Shown piece by piece: positions 9,652 to 18,972 of a DNA stretch of 64,000 nucleotides. This DNA comes from Albidovulum sp. bin36 (lineage in GTDB: Bacteria > Pseudomonadota > Alphaproteobacteria > Rhodobacterales > Rhodobacteraceae). The stretch is taken from positions 1 through 64,000 of the forward strand of contig MPMP01000014.1 of NCBI GenBank assembly GCA_002238565.1, in the 5' to 3' direction. The first letter of the stretch is position 1. Each line of letters begins with the position of its first letter. The notes beneath the pieces were generated by a model. The model was not told the origin of the DNA, ran no database searches, and saw only the letters and a program-made list of their open reading frames with translations. The position numbers and the translations under genes are program-made.

Positions 9652-11439
9652 ATGTCGAACTATCTCGCTCCGGTTCGCGACTCCCATTTCGTCATGCACG
9701 AAACCTTGCGCGCCCATGAAATGGCCACGCCGGGATACGATGAACTCGACCCCGAATTCACCCGGGACGTCCTGGATGCCGCCGCGAGACTCGCGTCCGA
9801 CGAATTCGCGCCGCTAAACCGCGTCGGCGATAAGACGGGCTGCCGCCTCGAAAATGGCGGCGTTCGGACCCCGCCGGGCTTTGTCGCCGCTATCGAAAAG
9901 CTGCGCGAGGGAGGGTGGTTCGGGCTAGAGGGAAGCCTCGAATACGGCGGACAAGGACTGCCGAGCCTTTTGAGCGTCGCCGTGGACGAATACTTCGCGT
10001 CGGCGAACCTGGCGCTCAGCATCTACAAGGGACTAACCAAGGGCGCGATCCAGACGATCGAATCGCATGGAACGGAAAAGCAGAAGAAGGCGTATCTGCC
10101 TAGGCTGAACTCCGGAAAATGGCTGGCAACCATGAATTTGACGGAGCCTCATTGCGGCACCGACCTGAGACTGCTCAAAACAGCCGCCCGACCCCTGGGG
10201 CGCGGCAGCTACGCCATCTCGGGCGAAAAAATATTTATCTCTTCGGGCGATCACGATCTGTCCGAAAACGTAGTCCATCTCTTGCTTGCAAAAATACCGG
10301 GAGGCCCGGAAGGCTCGAAGGGAATCAGCCTGTTCATCGTGCCGAAATTCCAGGTCTCGGATGACGGCGCGCAAGGCCAGCGAAACGGGATTTCAGTTTC
10401 GAGGCTGGAAGCGAAAATGGGAATCAACGGCAATGCGACATGCGCGCTCCGCTATGAAGAATCGACCGGGCAGCTGCTAGGCGAAAAGCACGGCGGGCTA
10501 CGGGCAATGTTCACCATGATGAACAACGCGAGGCTGCATGTCGGCATGCAGGGCTACGCGGCGGCGGAGGCGGCATACCAGTCTGCCGCGGCCTACGCGC
10601 AGGAACGGCTCCAGGGCCGGGCGGCGACCGGAGCGAAATATCCCGGCCTCGCCGCCGATCCGATCGTGGTGCACCCGGACATCCGCCGAAATCTTCTCGA
10701 CCAAAAGTCGTTTGTCGAAGGCGCCCGCGCCTTGACGCTGTGGTGCGCAATGCTGATCGACAGCCAGAAGCGCGCCGGCGCGCCCGATTCGGCAGGCTTG
10801 GTTTCCTTCTTGACGCCGGTTATAAAAGGATTCCTCACGGACAAGGGCTTCGAAGCGGCGGTGGCGGCGCAGCAAGTTTTCGGCGGGCACGGCTACATCG
10901 AAGAATTGGAGGCGTCGCAGCACGTCCGCGACGCTCGGATTACAATGATCTACGAAGGCGCGAACGGCGTGCAGGCGCTAGACCTGGTCGGGCGGAAGCT
11001 CGGCGCGGACGGCGGAAAGAGCGTCAAGTGGCTATTGAGGCAAATGACGGAACTCGCCGACCGGGAAGGCGAATCCTGGTTCCGGGAAAAAATCCAGTCG
11101 CCGCTAGGCAAATCCGCGGACGATCTGGGCAGAGCCGCCGCATGGCTGGCGGAAAAATTCACTTCGGATCCCGATTCGTGCCTGGCAGGATCCTACGACT
11201 TCATGCATTTGACCGGCCATGCATGCCTCGGATTCATGTGGGCGAAAATGGTACTCGCCGCCGCCGCCGCGCTGGAAGAGAATCGCGGCGACGAAGAGTT
11301 CCTGCGCGCGAAGATTGCGACCGGGTGCTATTATATGTCCCGCCAGCTGCCTGCGACGGGGCTCCATCTGGAGCGAATTCTATCGGGAGGCGAATATGTG
11401 ATGGCTCTGTCCGACAGCGAATTCCTCGCGCACCCTTGA
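9652..11439 (+). CDS. Long-form acyl-CoA dehydrogenase (DmdC/FadE-like, with C-terminal domain)
   Basis: 595 residues, longer than classical 380-residue acyl-CoA dehydrogenases because of a C-terminal helical domain. This is the subgroup that includes DmdC (3-methylmercaptopropionyl-CoA dehydrogenase). The FAD-binding motif MNLTEPHCGTDL lies near 160-171, and the likely catalytic base is Glu435 in MIYEGANGVQALDL. It oxidises an acyl-CoA to a 2-enoyl-CoA, passing electrons to ETF. GAGG lies about six bases before the ATG. It opens a run of four same-strand genes (GST, thiolase, FadJ-type enzyme). Chain length or special substrate cannot be told from sequence. Confidence 0.88.
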   Translation: MSNYLAPVRDSHFVMHETLRAHEMATPGYDELDPEFTRDVLDAAARLASDEFAPLNRVGDKTGCRLENGGVRTPPGFVAAIEKLREGGWFGLEGSLEYGGQGLPSLLSVAVDEYFASANLALSIYKGLTKGAIQTIESHGTEKQKKAYLPRLNSGKWLATMNLTEPHCGTDLRLLKTAARPLGRGSYAISGEKIFISSGDHDLSENVVHLLLAKIPGGPEGSKGISLFIVPKFQVSDDGAQGQRNGISVSRLEAKMGINGNATCALRYEESTGQLLGEKHGGLRAMFTMMNNARLHVGMQGYAAAEAAYQSAAAYAQERLQGRAATGAKYPGLAADPIVVHPDIRRNLLDQKSFVEGARALTLWCAMLIDSQKRAGAPDSAGLVSFLTPVIKGFLTDKGFEAAVAAQQVFGGHGYIEELEASQHVRDARITMIYEGANGVQALDLVGRKLGADGGKSVKWLLRQMTELADREGESWFREKIQSPLGKSADDLGRAAAWLAEKFTSDPDSCLAGSYDFMHLTGHACLGFMWAKMVLAAAAALEENRGDEEFLRAKIATGCYYMSRQLPATGLHLERILSGGEYVMALSDSEFLAHP

Positions 11440-11468
11440 TACCGCATCCGAACTGGAGAGAAACTCGA

Positions 11469-12125
11469 ATGACGCTTGAATTGTACTGCTTTGGAGAAAG
11501 CGGAAACTCCTACAAGGCGGCCTTAACGCTGGAGCTTTGCGGAATCGCCTGGAAGCCGGTTTTCGTGGACTTTTTCAACGGGCAAACGCGAACCCGGGAA
11601 TTCCGAGAGCTTAACCCGATGGGCGAAGTTCCGGTGCTGGTCGGAGACGGGCTGAAGATTAGCCAGTCCGGCGCAATTCAGGACTACGCGATGGATAGCA
11701 GCGGGCGGCTCGGCGGACGCGGACCCGACGAGCGGCGCGAGATCCTTCGCTGGATTCTGTGGGACAATCATAAAATGTCGTCCTATTGCGGGGTCTGCAG
11801 GTTTCTTCAGAATTTCATCCCCGAGGACAAGCGGCCGAACGAAGTGATCGGCTGGCTCAACGGCAGATTGAAAGGCGGATTCTCGACGCTCGAAGGCGAA
11901 TTGTCGGAGCGGCGCTGGCTAGTCGGCGACGAGCCGTCGGCGGCGGATCTGGCATGCTGCGGCTATCTCTTCTATCCTGAGCCGTTCGGCTTCCGGCGCG
12001 AGGACTGGCCCGCCATCGACAGATGGCTCGACAGGATTTCGAAACTGCCCGGCTGGAAGCACCCCTACGATCTGATGCCCGGCCGGCCGTCGGACCGCGA
12101 ACCGCTAGGTGATCAAACCGCGTAG
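11469..12125 (+). CDS. Glutathione S-transferase family protein
   Basis: 218 residues with an N-terminal thioredoxin-like GST domain (LYCFGESGNSYKAALTLEL, then NPMGEVPVLV with the cis-Pro, and the glutathione-binding QSGAIQDYA) and an all-helical C-terminal domain (near 90-200, with LVGDEPSAADLACCGYLF). The ATG at 11469 has GGAGAG upstream. The open frame extends back to 10740, but that part is only the other frame of the dehydrogenase. The gene lies 29 bases after the dehydrogenase and ahead of the thiolase, so it is probably co-transcribed. It may detoxify a reactive intermediate or conjugate a substrate of the pathway (inference). Confidence 0.88.
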   Translation: MTLELYCFGESGNSYKAALTLELCGIAWKPVFVDFFNGQTRTREFRELNPMGEVPVLVGDGLKISQSGAIQDYAMDSSGRLGGRGPDERREILRWILWDNHKMSSYCGVCRFLQNFIPEDKRPNEVIGWLNGRLKGGFSTLEGELSERRWLVGDEPSAADLACCGYLFYPEPFGFRREDWPAIDRWLDRISKLPGWKHPYDLMPGRPSDREPLGDQTA

Positions 12126-12244
12126 GCGAGCGAGCGGAGCCTTGCAATCGCACTTTGCTCCGGCCGCAATTCGAAACCGGAGCGCAGCCGCGGCGCGACA
12201 CGAAGAAAAATAGCGCATCCGCACCGACCAGGAGGCTGTCAAGC

Positions 12245-13456
12245 ATGACCGACGCATACATTTTCGACGCTATCAGAACTCCGAGAGGACGGGGGCGCGA
12301 CGATGGAGCGCTTTACGAGGTCGGCGCCGTTCGCCTGTCCGCCGACATTCTGAATGCGATCAAGCGGAGGAACAGCCTCGACGCCGCAGACGTAGAGGAT
12401 GTGATCTGGGGCAACGTTACGCAAATCGGCGAGCAAGGCGGCTGCCTGGCTAGAGCGTCGACTCTGCTGTCGGACTTCGGCGAGTCTTTGCCGGGCGTTT
12501 CGATAAACAGGTTCTGCGCTAGCGGGCTTGAAGCCGTGAACATGGCGGCCAACCAGCTATCCGGCGGCGCGGGAGACGGCTATATCGCGGGCGGCGTCGA
12601 AATGATGAGCCGAGTGCCGATGGGTTCCGACGGCGCGGCGATCGCCGTCGATCCGAGCCTTGCCATGGAGCGCTACTTCGTGCCCCAGGGGATTTCGGCG
12701 GATTTGATCGCGTCTATCTACGGATTTTCCCGAAGCGATTGCGATGCCATCGCCGCGGAGTCGCACCGCCGCGCCGCCAGGGCCTGGAACGAAGGACGGT
12801 TCGACAAGTCAGTTGTCGCGGTCAAGGACCGGAACGGTATCGAAATACTCAGCCGGGACGAAGCCATTCGACCCGATACGGGCAAGGCGGCGCTTGGCGA
12901 ATTGAAGCCATCCTTCGCGGCTATCGGCGAATCGATGCCGGGTTTCGATAGAATCGCGATTATGAAGTATCCGCAGCTGGAAAAAATCCGCCACGTGCAT
13001 CATGCGGGCAACTCGTCGAGCATCGTCGACGGCGCGGCGGCCGTACTCGTGGGTTCGGCCGATTTCGGCAAGCGCAAAGGATTGAATCCCCGGGCGAGGA
13101 TAGTCGCGACATCCAAAGTGGGGTCGGAGCCGACGATCATGCTCACGGGACCGATTCCCGCAACGAAAAAAGCTCTTTCCAGAGCGGGGATGGGATTGGG
13201 CGACATCGACTTGTTCGAAGTCAATGAAGCATTCGCTTCCGTCGCCCTCAGGTATATCGACGAATTCGGCCTGGATACCGACAAAGTCAACGTCAACGGA
13301 GGATCGATAGCGATGGGGCACCCGCTCGGAGCAACCGGGGCCATGCTGCTGGGAACGGCTCTCGACGAACTCGAAAGAGGCGGGAGGGGAACGGCGCTGG
13401 TTACGCTTTGCGTCGCCGCAGGCATGGGCGCCGCAACGATTATCGAGCGAATTTAG
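12245..13456 (+). CDS. Acetyl-CoA C-acyltransferase (thiolase)
   Basis: 403 residues, the full thiolase length. Catalytic residues are visible: Cys91 (NRFCASGLE), His359 (MGHPLGATGA) and Cys389 (LCVAAGMGAA), together with the NEAFA motif. It cleaves 3-ketoacyl-CoA with CoA to acetyl-CoA and a shortened acyl-CoA. The start at 12245 is set by a strong AGGAGG about seven bases upstream. Its stop is 11 bases before the next gene, the multifunctional enoyl-CoA hydratase/dehydrogenase, so the pair matches a FadA/FadB or FadI/FadJ module, here with thiolase first. Confidence 0.92.
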   Translation: MTDAYIFDAIRTPRGRGRDDGALYEVGAVRLSADILNAIKRRNSLDAADVEDVIWGNVTQIGEQGGCLARASTLLSDFGESLPGVSINRFCASGLEAVNMAANQLSGGAGDGYIAGGVEMMSRVPMGSDGAAIAVDPSLAMERYFVPQGISADLIASIYGFSRSDCDAIAAESHRRAARAWNEGRFDKSVVAVKDRNGIEILSRDEAIRPDTGKAALGELKPSFAAIGESMPGFDRIAIMKYPQLEKIRHVHHAGNSSSIVDGAAAVLVGSADFGKRKGLNPRARIVATSKVGSEPTIMLTGPIPATKKALSRAGMGLGDIDLFEVNEAFASVALRYIDEFGLDTDKVNVNGGSIAMGHPLGATGAMLLGTALDELERGGRGTALVTLCVAAGMGAATIIERI

Positions 13457-13467
13457 GAGGCGCGCGG

Positions 13468-15651
13468 ATGTCGGATTTCACGCTGGAAGTCGATGCTTCG
13501 GGCATCGCGATCATAAAATGGGATGTTCCGGGCCGAAGCATGAACATCATGTCCATGCAGGGATTCGAAGATTTAAACTCGCAAATCGACTGCGCCTTGG
13601 AGGATCCGGCCGTTATCGGAATCGTTATCGCTAGCGGCAAAAGGGACTTCGCCGCGGGCATGGACCTAAATGTCCTCGCCGGCCTTCGCCGGCAGGCGGA
13701 AAAGGAATCGCCCAAGCCGCTATACGACGCGTTCATGCGCGTCCACGCGATTTTGAGGAAAATCGAGAAGGCGGGGATGCCGCTCGAGGCGGGCGGGCAG
13801 GCGAAGCCAGTCGCCGCGGCCATCACCGGCACGGCCCTCGGGATCGGCTACGAAATTCCGCTCGCCTGCCACAGAATTTTTTGCGCCGAAAATCCCAAGG
13901 CGCGCATCGGCCTGCCGGAAATTAAAGTCGGCCTATTCCCCGGCGCCGGGGGAACTACGAGGCTGATGCGGAAATTCGGCCTTATGGGCGCCGCGCCGTA
14001 TTTGCTCGAAGGCAAGACGCTGGATCCCGCTTCAGCGGTTAAAGCCGGACTCGTCGATCAGATCGTTCCCGCAAGCGAATTGCTGCAGGCTGCGTCCACA
14101 TGGGTGATCGACACGGCTCCAAGCGGCTATTCGAAGCCATGGGACCGGCGCGGCTACAGGATTCCCGGCGGAAGCCCCTTCAGCCGAGACGGATTCGCGA
14201 CTTTCACCGGGGCCGCGGCCATGGTCAACGGCCGCACGATGGGAGGCCTTCCGGGCGCGAAGTCGCTTCTCGCGGCGATCTACGAGGGCGCGGTCGTGAA
14301 CTTCGATGCCGCCCTCTCCATCGAAGCGCGCCATTTTACCGAATTGATCATGAATCCTTCCAGCGAAGCCATGATCCGTACTTTGTTCGTCAATAAGAAA
14401 GCCCTCGAAAAGGGAATTCGGCGACCCGCGGGCGCCAATCCTTCCGAAATCGCCAGAATCGGCGTTGCCGGCGCCGGAATGATGGGATCCGGCATAGCCC
14501 TCGCAGCGGCAAGAGCGCGGTTCGACGTCGCTCTAATGGACGAAACTCCGGAGAAGGCCGATTCAGGCAAATCGCAGGCGTCCAAGGTGCTGAACGGCGA
14601 AATAAGCAAGGGGCGCCTCGCCGCGAACGAGGCCGATGCGATCCTGGCCAGGATTTTCACGGGCGGCGATTGCAGCATTTTCCAGGAGTGCGACATTGTA
14701 ATAGAAGCCGTATTCGAAGAATTCGCAGTAAAGAATAGCGTTCACAAGCGAATTGAACGGCAAATCGGAGCCGGCGCGATCCTAGCGACCAATACGTCTA
14801 CTCTGCCGATATCCGAATTGGCGGGCCAGGTCGAACGTCCCGGGAATTTCATCGGGATGCATTTTTTTAGCCCGGTCAATCGAATGCCTCTGCTAGAAAT
14901 CATTCGGGGCAAATCCACGGGCGACGCGGCAGTCGCGGCAGCGCTGGATTTCGCGGCCAAAATCCGAAAAACGCCAATCGTCGTCAACGATGCCCGCTTC
15001 TTCTATGCAAATCGCTGCATCATTCCCTATCTGAACGAGGCGATTCGCATGGTACGCGAAGGTATCGCGCCGGCCTTGATCGAAAACGGCGCGAAATTGG
15101 CCGGAATGCCGATCGGACCGCTGCAGGTTGTCGATGAAACGTCCATAAAGCTCGCGCTGGACATTGCCAAAATGACTAGGAAGGCATCCGGTTCAAATTA
15201 CGCCGATCATGATGTGGACGAAGTAATCGCCGCTCTCGCCGAGCGAAAGAGGCTTGGTCGCAAGTATGGCGCGGGATTCTATGAATACGACCGGAAGGGA
15301 CGGAGGCTGGGCCTTTGGGACGGTCTCCGGGATTTGTGGCCCGCACGCCCGAATCAGCCGGAATTGAATGAGGTCAAGGATAGGCTTCTGCTGGTTCAAG
15401 CGCTCGAGGCAACGCGAGCGCTTCAAGCCGGAGTTCTGGACGATATTCGAGAGGGCGATGTCGGAGCCGTGCTTGGGTGGGGTTTCGCGCCATGGTCAGG
15501 CGGACCTTTTAGCTGGCTCGACATCGTAGGAGCCGAAAGCGCGGTCGAAAAGGCAAATGCGTATGCGGAACGATTCGGCTCGCGATTCAAGGCTCCGGAA
15601 CTGCTCGTTGAAATGGCTGGATCGGGACGAGAATTCTACAGTCAAGCCTAG
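13468..15651 (+). CDS. Enoyl-CoA hydratase / 3-hydroxyacyl-CoA dehydrogenase fusion (FadJ/FadB type)
   Basis: 727 residues. Residues 1-190 form a crotonase domain with both acidic residues kept (GIGYE and LPEIKVGLFPGAGG). Residues from about 330 hold a Rossmann fold (VAGAGMMGSGIA) and the 3-hydroxyacyl-CoA dehydrogenase core (GMHFFSPVNRMPLLEI), followed by two C-terminal HAD domains. It hydrates 2-enoyl-CoA and oxidises the product with NAD+. I start at ATG 13468, where AGGAGG sits seven bases upstream; the frame is open further back but without a ribosome site. It partners the thiolase just upstream. Confidence 0.93.
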   Translation: MSDFTLEVDASGIAIIKWDVPGRSMNIMSMQGFEDLNSQIDCALEDPAVIGIVIASGKRDFAAGMDLNVLAGLRRQAEKESPKPLYDAFMRVHAILRKIEKAGMPLEAGGQAKPVAAAITGTALGIGYEIPLACHRIFCAENPKARIGLPEIKVGLFPGAGGTTRLMRKFGLMGAAPYLLEGKTLDPASAVKAGLVDQIVPASELLQAASTWVIDTAPSGYSKPWDRRGYRIPGGSPFSRDGFATFTGAAAMVNGRTMGGLPGAKSLLAAIYEGAVVNFDAALSIEARHFTELIMNPSSEAMIRTLFVNKKALEKGIRRPAGANPSEIARIGVAGAGMMGSGIALAAARARFDVALMDETPEKADSGKSQASKVLNGEISKGRLAANEADAILARIFTGGDCSIFQECDIVIEAVFEEFAVKNSVHKRIERQIGAGAILATNTSTLPISELAGQVERPGNFIGMHFFSPVNRMPLLEIIRGKSTGDAAVAAALDFAAKIRKTPIVVNDARFFYANRCIIPYLNEAIRMVREGIAPALIENGAKLAGMPIGPLQVVDETSIKLALDIAKMTRKASGSNYADHDVDEVIAALAERKRLGRKYGAGFYEYDRKGRRLGLWDGLRDLWPARPNQPELNEVKDRLLLVQALEATRALQAGVLDDIREGDVGAVLGWGFAPWSGGPFSWLDIVGAESAVEKANAYAERFGSRFKAPELLVEMAGSGREFYSQA

Positions 15652-16264
15652 CGGCGATTTCCGGTTTGCGCGCCGACGTTCATTGAACTGAGCAGCCCTG
15701 ACGCCTCGCCGCCGCTCGTCGAGTTCGCGTTCTCGCGAATCCGCGATCATCGAAGACGATAAAGGCGCGGCGACCGATCGCCGGCGCCGGCATTGCGGGG
15801 CGTATTCCCGCATTTCAGCCGAAATCGCCATGCGCGATCATGATCGGCAGAATTCCAACTTGGCGTCCGCGAGCGCTTTATCAAAGCTGAATCGCATTTT
15901 ATCGATCATTGATGACTCCTCCCGCATAATTCGCAAGTGCGCCTGAATTTCCCGGTTTCCCGGTTGGCTCCGAATTTTGCCGGCGGCGACATAAATCGCC
16001 CGGCCGCCCGCTCATCGCCGCTAGGTTGTTGCAGCGGGCTATTCCGATAAATTATTAACGCGCAGCGGCAGGGCAGGACACGAATCAAGTTAAGGATGTC
16101 GCAATCGCTCGTTCCGGGAAGTCGAGGTTCGGAACCGCGCGATCAACGTCCAAAGGAATCGCAGTGCTCGCCGCCAGTTTAATTTACAAGCAGAGGCATT
16201 TAAGCAATTCTATGCAAATGTCCCGGGCAACCGAAGTCGCCGAGCATAGGGCAAAGGAGGAATC
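15652..16264. other. Intergenic region with a possible tiny minus-strand ORF
   Basis: About 610 bases between the FadJ-type gene and the acyl-CoA ligase. No full gene is evident. The only item of note is the short frame with a strong ribosome site at 15838-15909 (listed separately). The promoter of the ligase should lie in the right half, but no clear -35/-10 pair stood out. Confidence 0.45.
15838..15909 (-). CDS. Possible 23-residue micro-ORF or truncated gene start
   Basis: A GGGAGGAG sequence lies six bases before ATG at 15909, a better ribosome site than most genes here have. The frame gives 23 codons beginning MIDKMRFSFDKALADAK and stops with TGA. Nothing recognisable follows in any frame. 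It could be a micro-protein, a leader peptide with no gene after it, or the surviving 5' end of a deleted gene. I do not recognise it. Confidence 0.25.
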   Translation of the reverse strand: MIDKMRFSFDKALADAKLEFCRS

Positions 16265-17896
16265 ATGGGCTGGATGGAATACGAAGCGGGTTTGGAGCGC
16301 TGCGCCGCGAATTTCGTGCCTCTTACGCCTCTCTCGCATCTCGTTAGGGCGAAGGAAGTTTTCCCGCGCAGGGAAGCCTTGGTTTACGGAAGCCAGCGGC
16401 GATGCTACCTGGAATATTTTGAAAGAGTATCCCGGTTCGCTTCCTCGCTCGCGAGCGACGGCATCGATTCGGGCGATGTCGTCGCAACCATTCTTCCCAA
16501 TGTCCCCGCTCAGGCCGAAGCGCATTTCGGGGTTCCGGCTTGCGGCGCGGTCTTGAATACAATCAATACGAAGCTTGAAGCGAGCACGATTTCCTACATC
16601 CTGGATCACGGCGGCGCGAAGGCGCTCTTCGTCGATTCTCAGTTTCTCTCGCTTGCCGAGCGGGCTGTCGGCGGCATGGAAGGCCCGCCGCCGCGGATTA
16701 TCGAGGTCTCGGACTCGCAGGCGGGCTATCCCGCTTCCGGACGATTCGAGGAATACGAGGATTTTCTTTCTCGCGGCGACGGCGAATTTCCCTGGCGGCT
16801 CCCGGAGGACGAATGGCAAAGCCTGGCGCTAAACTACACCTCGGGGACGACCGGGCGCCCCAAGGGCGTGGTCTACCACCATCGCGGAGCCTACCTCATG
16901 ACCATGGGCACGGTGGTAAGCTGGCGCATAACTCTCTATCCAAGATACTTGGCGGTCGTACCTCTATATCACTGCAACGGCTGGAACCATACGTGGATGA
17001 TGCCTTTGCTCGGAGGCGCCGTCGTCTGCCTGCGCAACATATCAGCGGCGGATATCTATTCGGCAGTTGCCGACGAAAGCATTACGCATTTCGGCGGCGC
17101 TCCGATCATTCTGAACTTGATCGCAAACTCGGCTGCCGCCGAACGTCGCGAATTCGAAGGAAAAATTGAAGTGTACACGGCCGGCGCGCCCCCCGCAGCG
17201 GCGACTCTGCGCGCTGTCGAGGCGCTGAATTTCAACGTAACCCACGTTTACGGGCTGACCGAGACCTACGGGCATGTAACCGAATGCGTCTGGAACGACG
17301 ACGATTGGGACAATCTCGCCAATGAAGAGAGGGCCGCTCTGAAGGCGCGCCAAGGCGTAGCATTCCCGATGATGGAAAGCGTCGCCGTGGTGGATTCGGA
17401 CACCGGCGCGCCGATCGCCCGCGACGGAAAATCGCTCGGCGAGATCGTCATGCGCGGAAATTCGGTGATGAAGGGATATTACCGCAATTCCGAAGCGACT
17501 CGCGAATCGCTCCGGGAAGGCCATTTCCGAACCGGCGACATCGCCGTGCAGCACGCCGACGGCTATATCCAAATCGCCGATCGCGCCAAGGACATTATTA
17601 TTTCCGGCGGCGAAAACGTTTCATCGGTAGAAATCGAGGGCGCGGTTATGAATCATCCGGCTGTTTCGCTCTGCGCGGTCGTTGCAATGCCCGATGAAAA
17701 ATGGGGCGAGGTGCCGTGCGCATTCGTTGAATTGAAGGACGGCCATTCCCCGACTGAAGAAGATCTGATCGCGTTCTGCAGAAATTCGCTGAGCGGGTTC
17801 AAAGTTCCCAAGCGATTTGTTTTCCAGACGCTTCCCAAGACATCGACAGGCAAGATTCAGAAATTCCAGCTCCGGGAAGCCGCAAAGTCGATTTAG
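16265..17896 (+). CDS. Acyl-CoA synthetase (AMP-forming), DmdB/PRK08162-like
   Basis: 543 residues of the ANL superfamily. The phosphate-binding loop YTSGTTGRPKG sits near residues 191-201. The Y-G-L-T-E-T motif and the GDIAVQHADGYIQIADRAKD hinge are present, and the C-terminal lysine region KTSTGKIQKFQ is intact. It activates a carboxylic acid with ATP to the acyl-adenylate and then to acyl-CoA. A perfect AAAGGAGG precedes the ATG by about six bases. It probably feeds the dehydrogenase/thiolase set upstream. The subgroup includes ligases for short, medium and methylthio acids, so the substrate remains open. Confidence 0.9.
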   Translation: MGWMEYEAGLERCAANFVPLTPLSHLVRAKEVFPRREALVYGSQRRCYLEYFERVSRFASSLASDGIDSGDVVATILPNVPAQAEAHFGVPACGAVLNTINTKLEASTISYILDHGGAKALFVDSQFLSLAERAVGGMEGPPPRIIEVSDSQAGYPASGRFEEYEDFLSRGDGEFPWRLPEDEWQSLALNYTSGTTGRPKGVVYHHRGAYLMTMGTVVSWRITLYPRYLAVVPLYHCNGWNHTWMMPLLGGAVVCLRNISAADIYSAVADESITHFGGAPIILNLIANSAAAERREFEGKIEVYTAGAPPAAATLRAVEALNFNVTHVYGLTETYGHVTECVWNDDDWDNLANEERAALKARQGVAFPMMESVAVVDSDTGAPIARDGKSLGEIVMRGNSVMKGYYRNSEATRESLREGHFRTGDIAVQHADGYIQIADRAKDIIISGGENVSSVEIEGAVMNHPAVSLCAVVAMPDEKWGEVPCAFVELKDGHSPTEEDLIAFCRNSLSGFKVPKRFVFQTLPKTSTGKIQKFQLREAAKSI

Positions 17897-17952
17897 CCGC
17901 GGAATCCCTCGAGAGCACGAGCAGAAATGCAAATTGCAAGGCAGCCGTCCCG

Positions 17953-18972
17953 ATGACATGGCATCCCGACTATGTTGTCGTCGAGTCTAGAGCTTTGCTG
18001 ACGATACCGGGGAAGCACGTAGAGAAGCCGGTAGTCGCAAAGCTCGGGGAGACCACGCTAATTCTGCTCGAGCCGGACGGGTCGCCTATTGCCCACTGGA
18101 CGCTTACGGCGGTCCGGCGAATTAATCCGGGAAGTCTGCCGGCGAAGTTCGCGCCATTCGGAGACGGAAAGGAATTCGTAACCGTCGACGACGAATTCAT
18201 GGTCCAAGTGCTCGACGATGTTCAGACCGCGCTACGGAGCGTGCCCGTCAATCCGAAGCGCAGTCGTCGGTGGAAAACGCTTTTGGCCGCGGCCGCCGCG
18301 ATCGCGGTCGTTGTTTCCGCGCCGGAAATCCTTATTCGCCAGGCAACCGCCCTGGCTCAAAAATCGCATCGAGCGGAGATAGGCGAAATGCTGCTGGCCG
18401 AGCATGTAAAGAATTCCGGGCCGCCCTGCCGATCGCGCTACGGAGCGTCGGCGCTCGAAAGGCTGGAAAAGCGCCTGTTCGGGAAAAATGAAAATCGGCT
18501 GCGGATCGTTCCCGGCGGCAGCGTCGAGATCGCCGCCCTGCCCGGCGACATTGTGGTCGCTCGAATTTCGCTGCTGCAGGACCGGCTCGGACCTGAAGTA
18601 TTCGGCGGCTATATTCTTCGCGAACATTCGCGGGCGCAAGCCACCGACCCGCTGTACGAGTACTTCTCGATCGCCGGCGTGATCGAGGCTTTTAAATTCC
18701 TGGCATTTCGAGAAATCGACGCGGATCTGGTTCGGTCCTCGACATCCGACTACATGGAAAGAACGCCGGATCCCGTTGACATCGAGGACCTGGTTTCAAG
18801 CTTCGAACGCGCCGGCATTTCCGTCAGGTCCTTTGTCCAAGCGGCGACCGAGAGCGGCGAAGAAGCCGTCGACCTTTCCCGGATCGGCCCCGCGCCTCCG
18901 GCGAGGGCGGTGCTGGACGACGCGGCATGGCTGCATTTGCAGAATATTTGCGCCGATCAGAGCATCAGATGA
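17953..18972 (+). CDS. Membrane-anchored protein with a degenerate M48-peptidase-like domain
   Basis: 339 residues with one hydrophobic segment near 109-125, a 100-residue N-terminal beta-rich part, and an outer domain after it. The stretch near 195-235 (GDIVVARISLLQDRLGPE, then REHSRAQATDPL) reads like the region around the HExxH helix of M48 zinc peptidases, but the zinc motif itself is lost (R-E-H-S-R). I recall similar uncharacterised proteins in other Alphaproteobacteria; that is memory, not a search. It follows the ligase by 56 bases and overlaps the convergent lolD end by eight bases. Function unknown, and the M48 link is an inference. Confidence 0.55.
   Translation: MTWHPDYVVVESRALLTIPGKHVEKPVVAKLGETTLILLEPDGSPIAHWTLTAVRRINPGSLPAKFAPFGDGKEFVTVDDEFMVQVLDDVQTALRSVPVNPKRSRRWKTLLAAAAAIAVVVSAPEILIRQATALAQKSHRAEIGEMLLAEHVKNSGPPCRSRYGASALERLEKRLFGKNENRLRIVPGGSVEIAALPGDIVVARISLLQDRLGPEVFGGYILREHSRAQATDPLYEYFSIAGVIEAFKFLAFREIDADLVRSSTSDYMERTPDPVDIEDLVSSFERAGISVRSFVQAATESGEEAVDLSRIGPAPPARAVLDDAAWLHLQNICADQSIR

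Noticed and set aside
10740-11468. N-terminal extension of the GST open frame
   Set aside because: It is only another frame of the acyl-CoA dehydrogenase; the GST family start and ribosome site are at 11469.
9652-17896. A DMSP demethylation cluster
   Set aside because: DmdB- and DmdC-like enzymes alone are not specific; no DmdA or DmdD is here and the neighbours are ordinary beta-oxidation genes.
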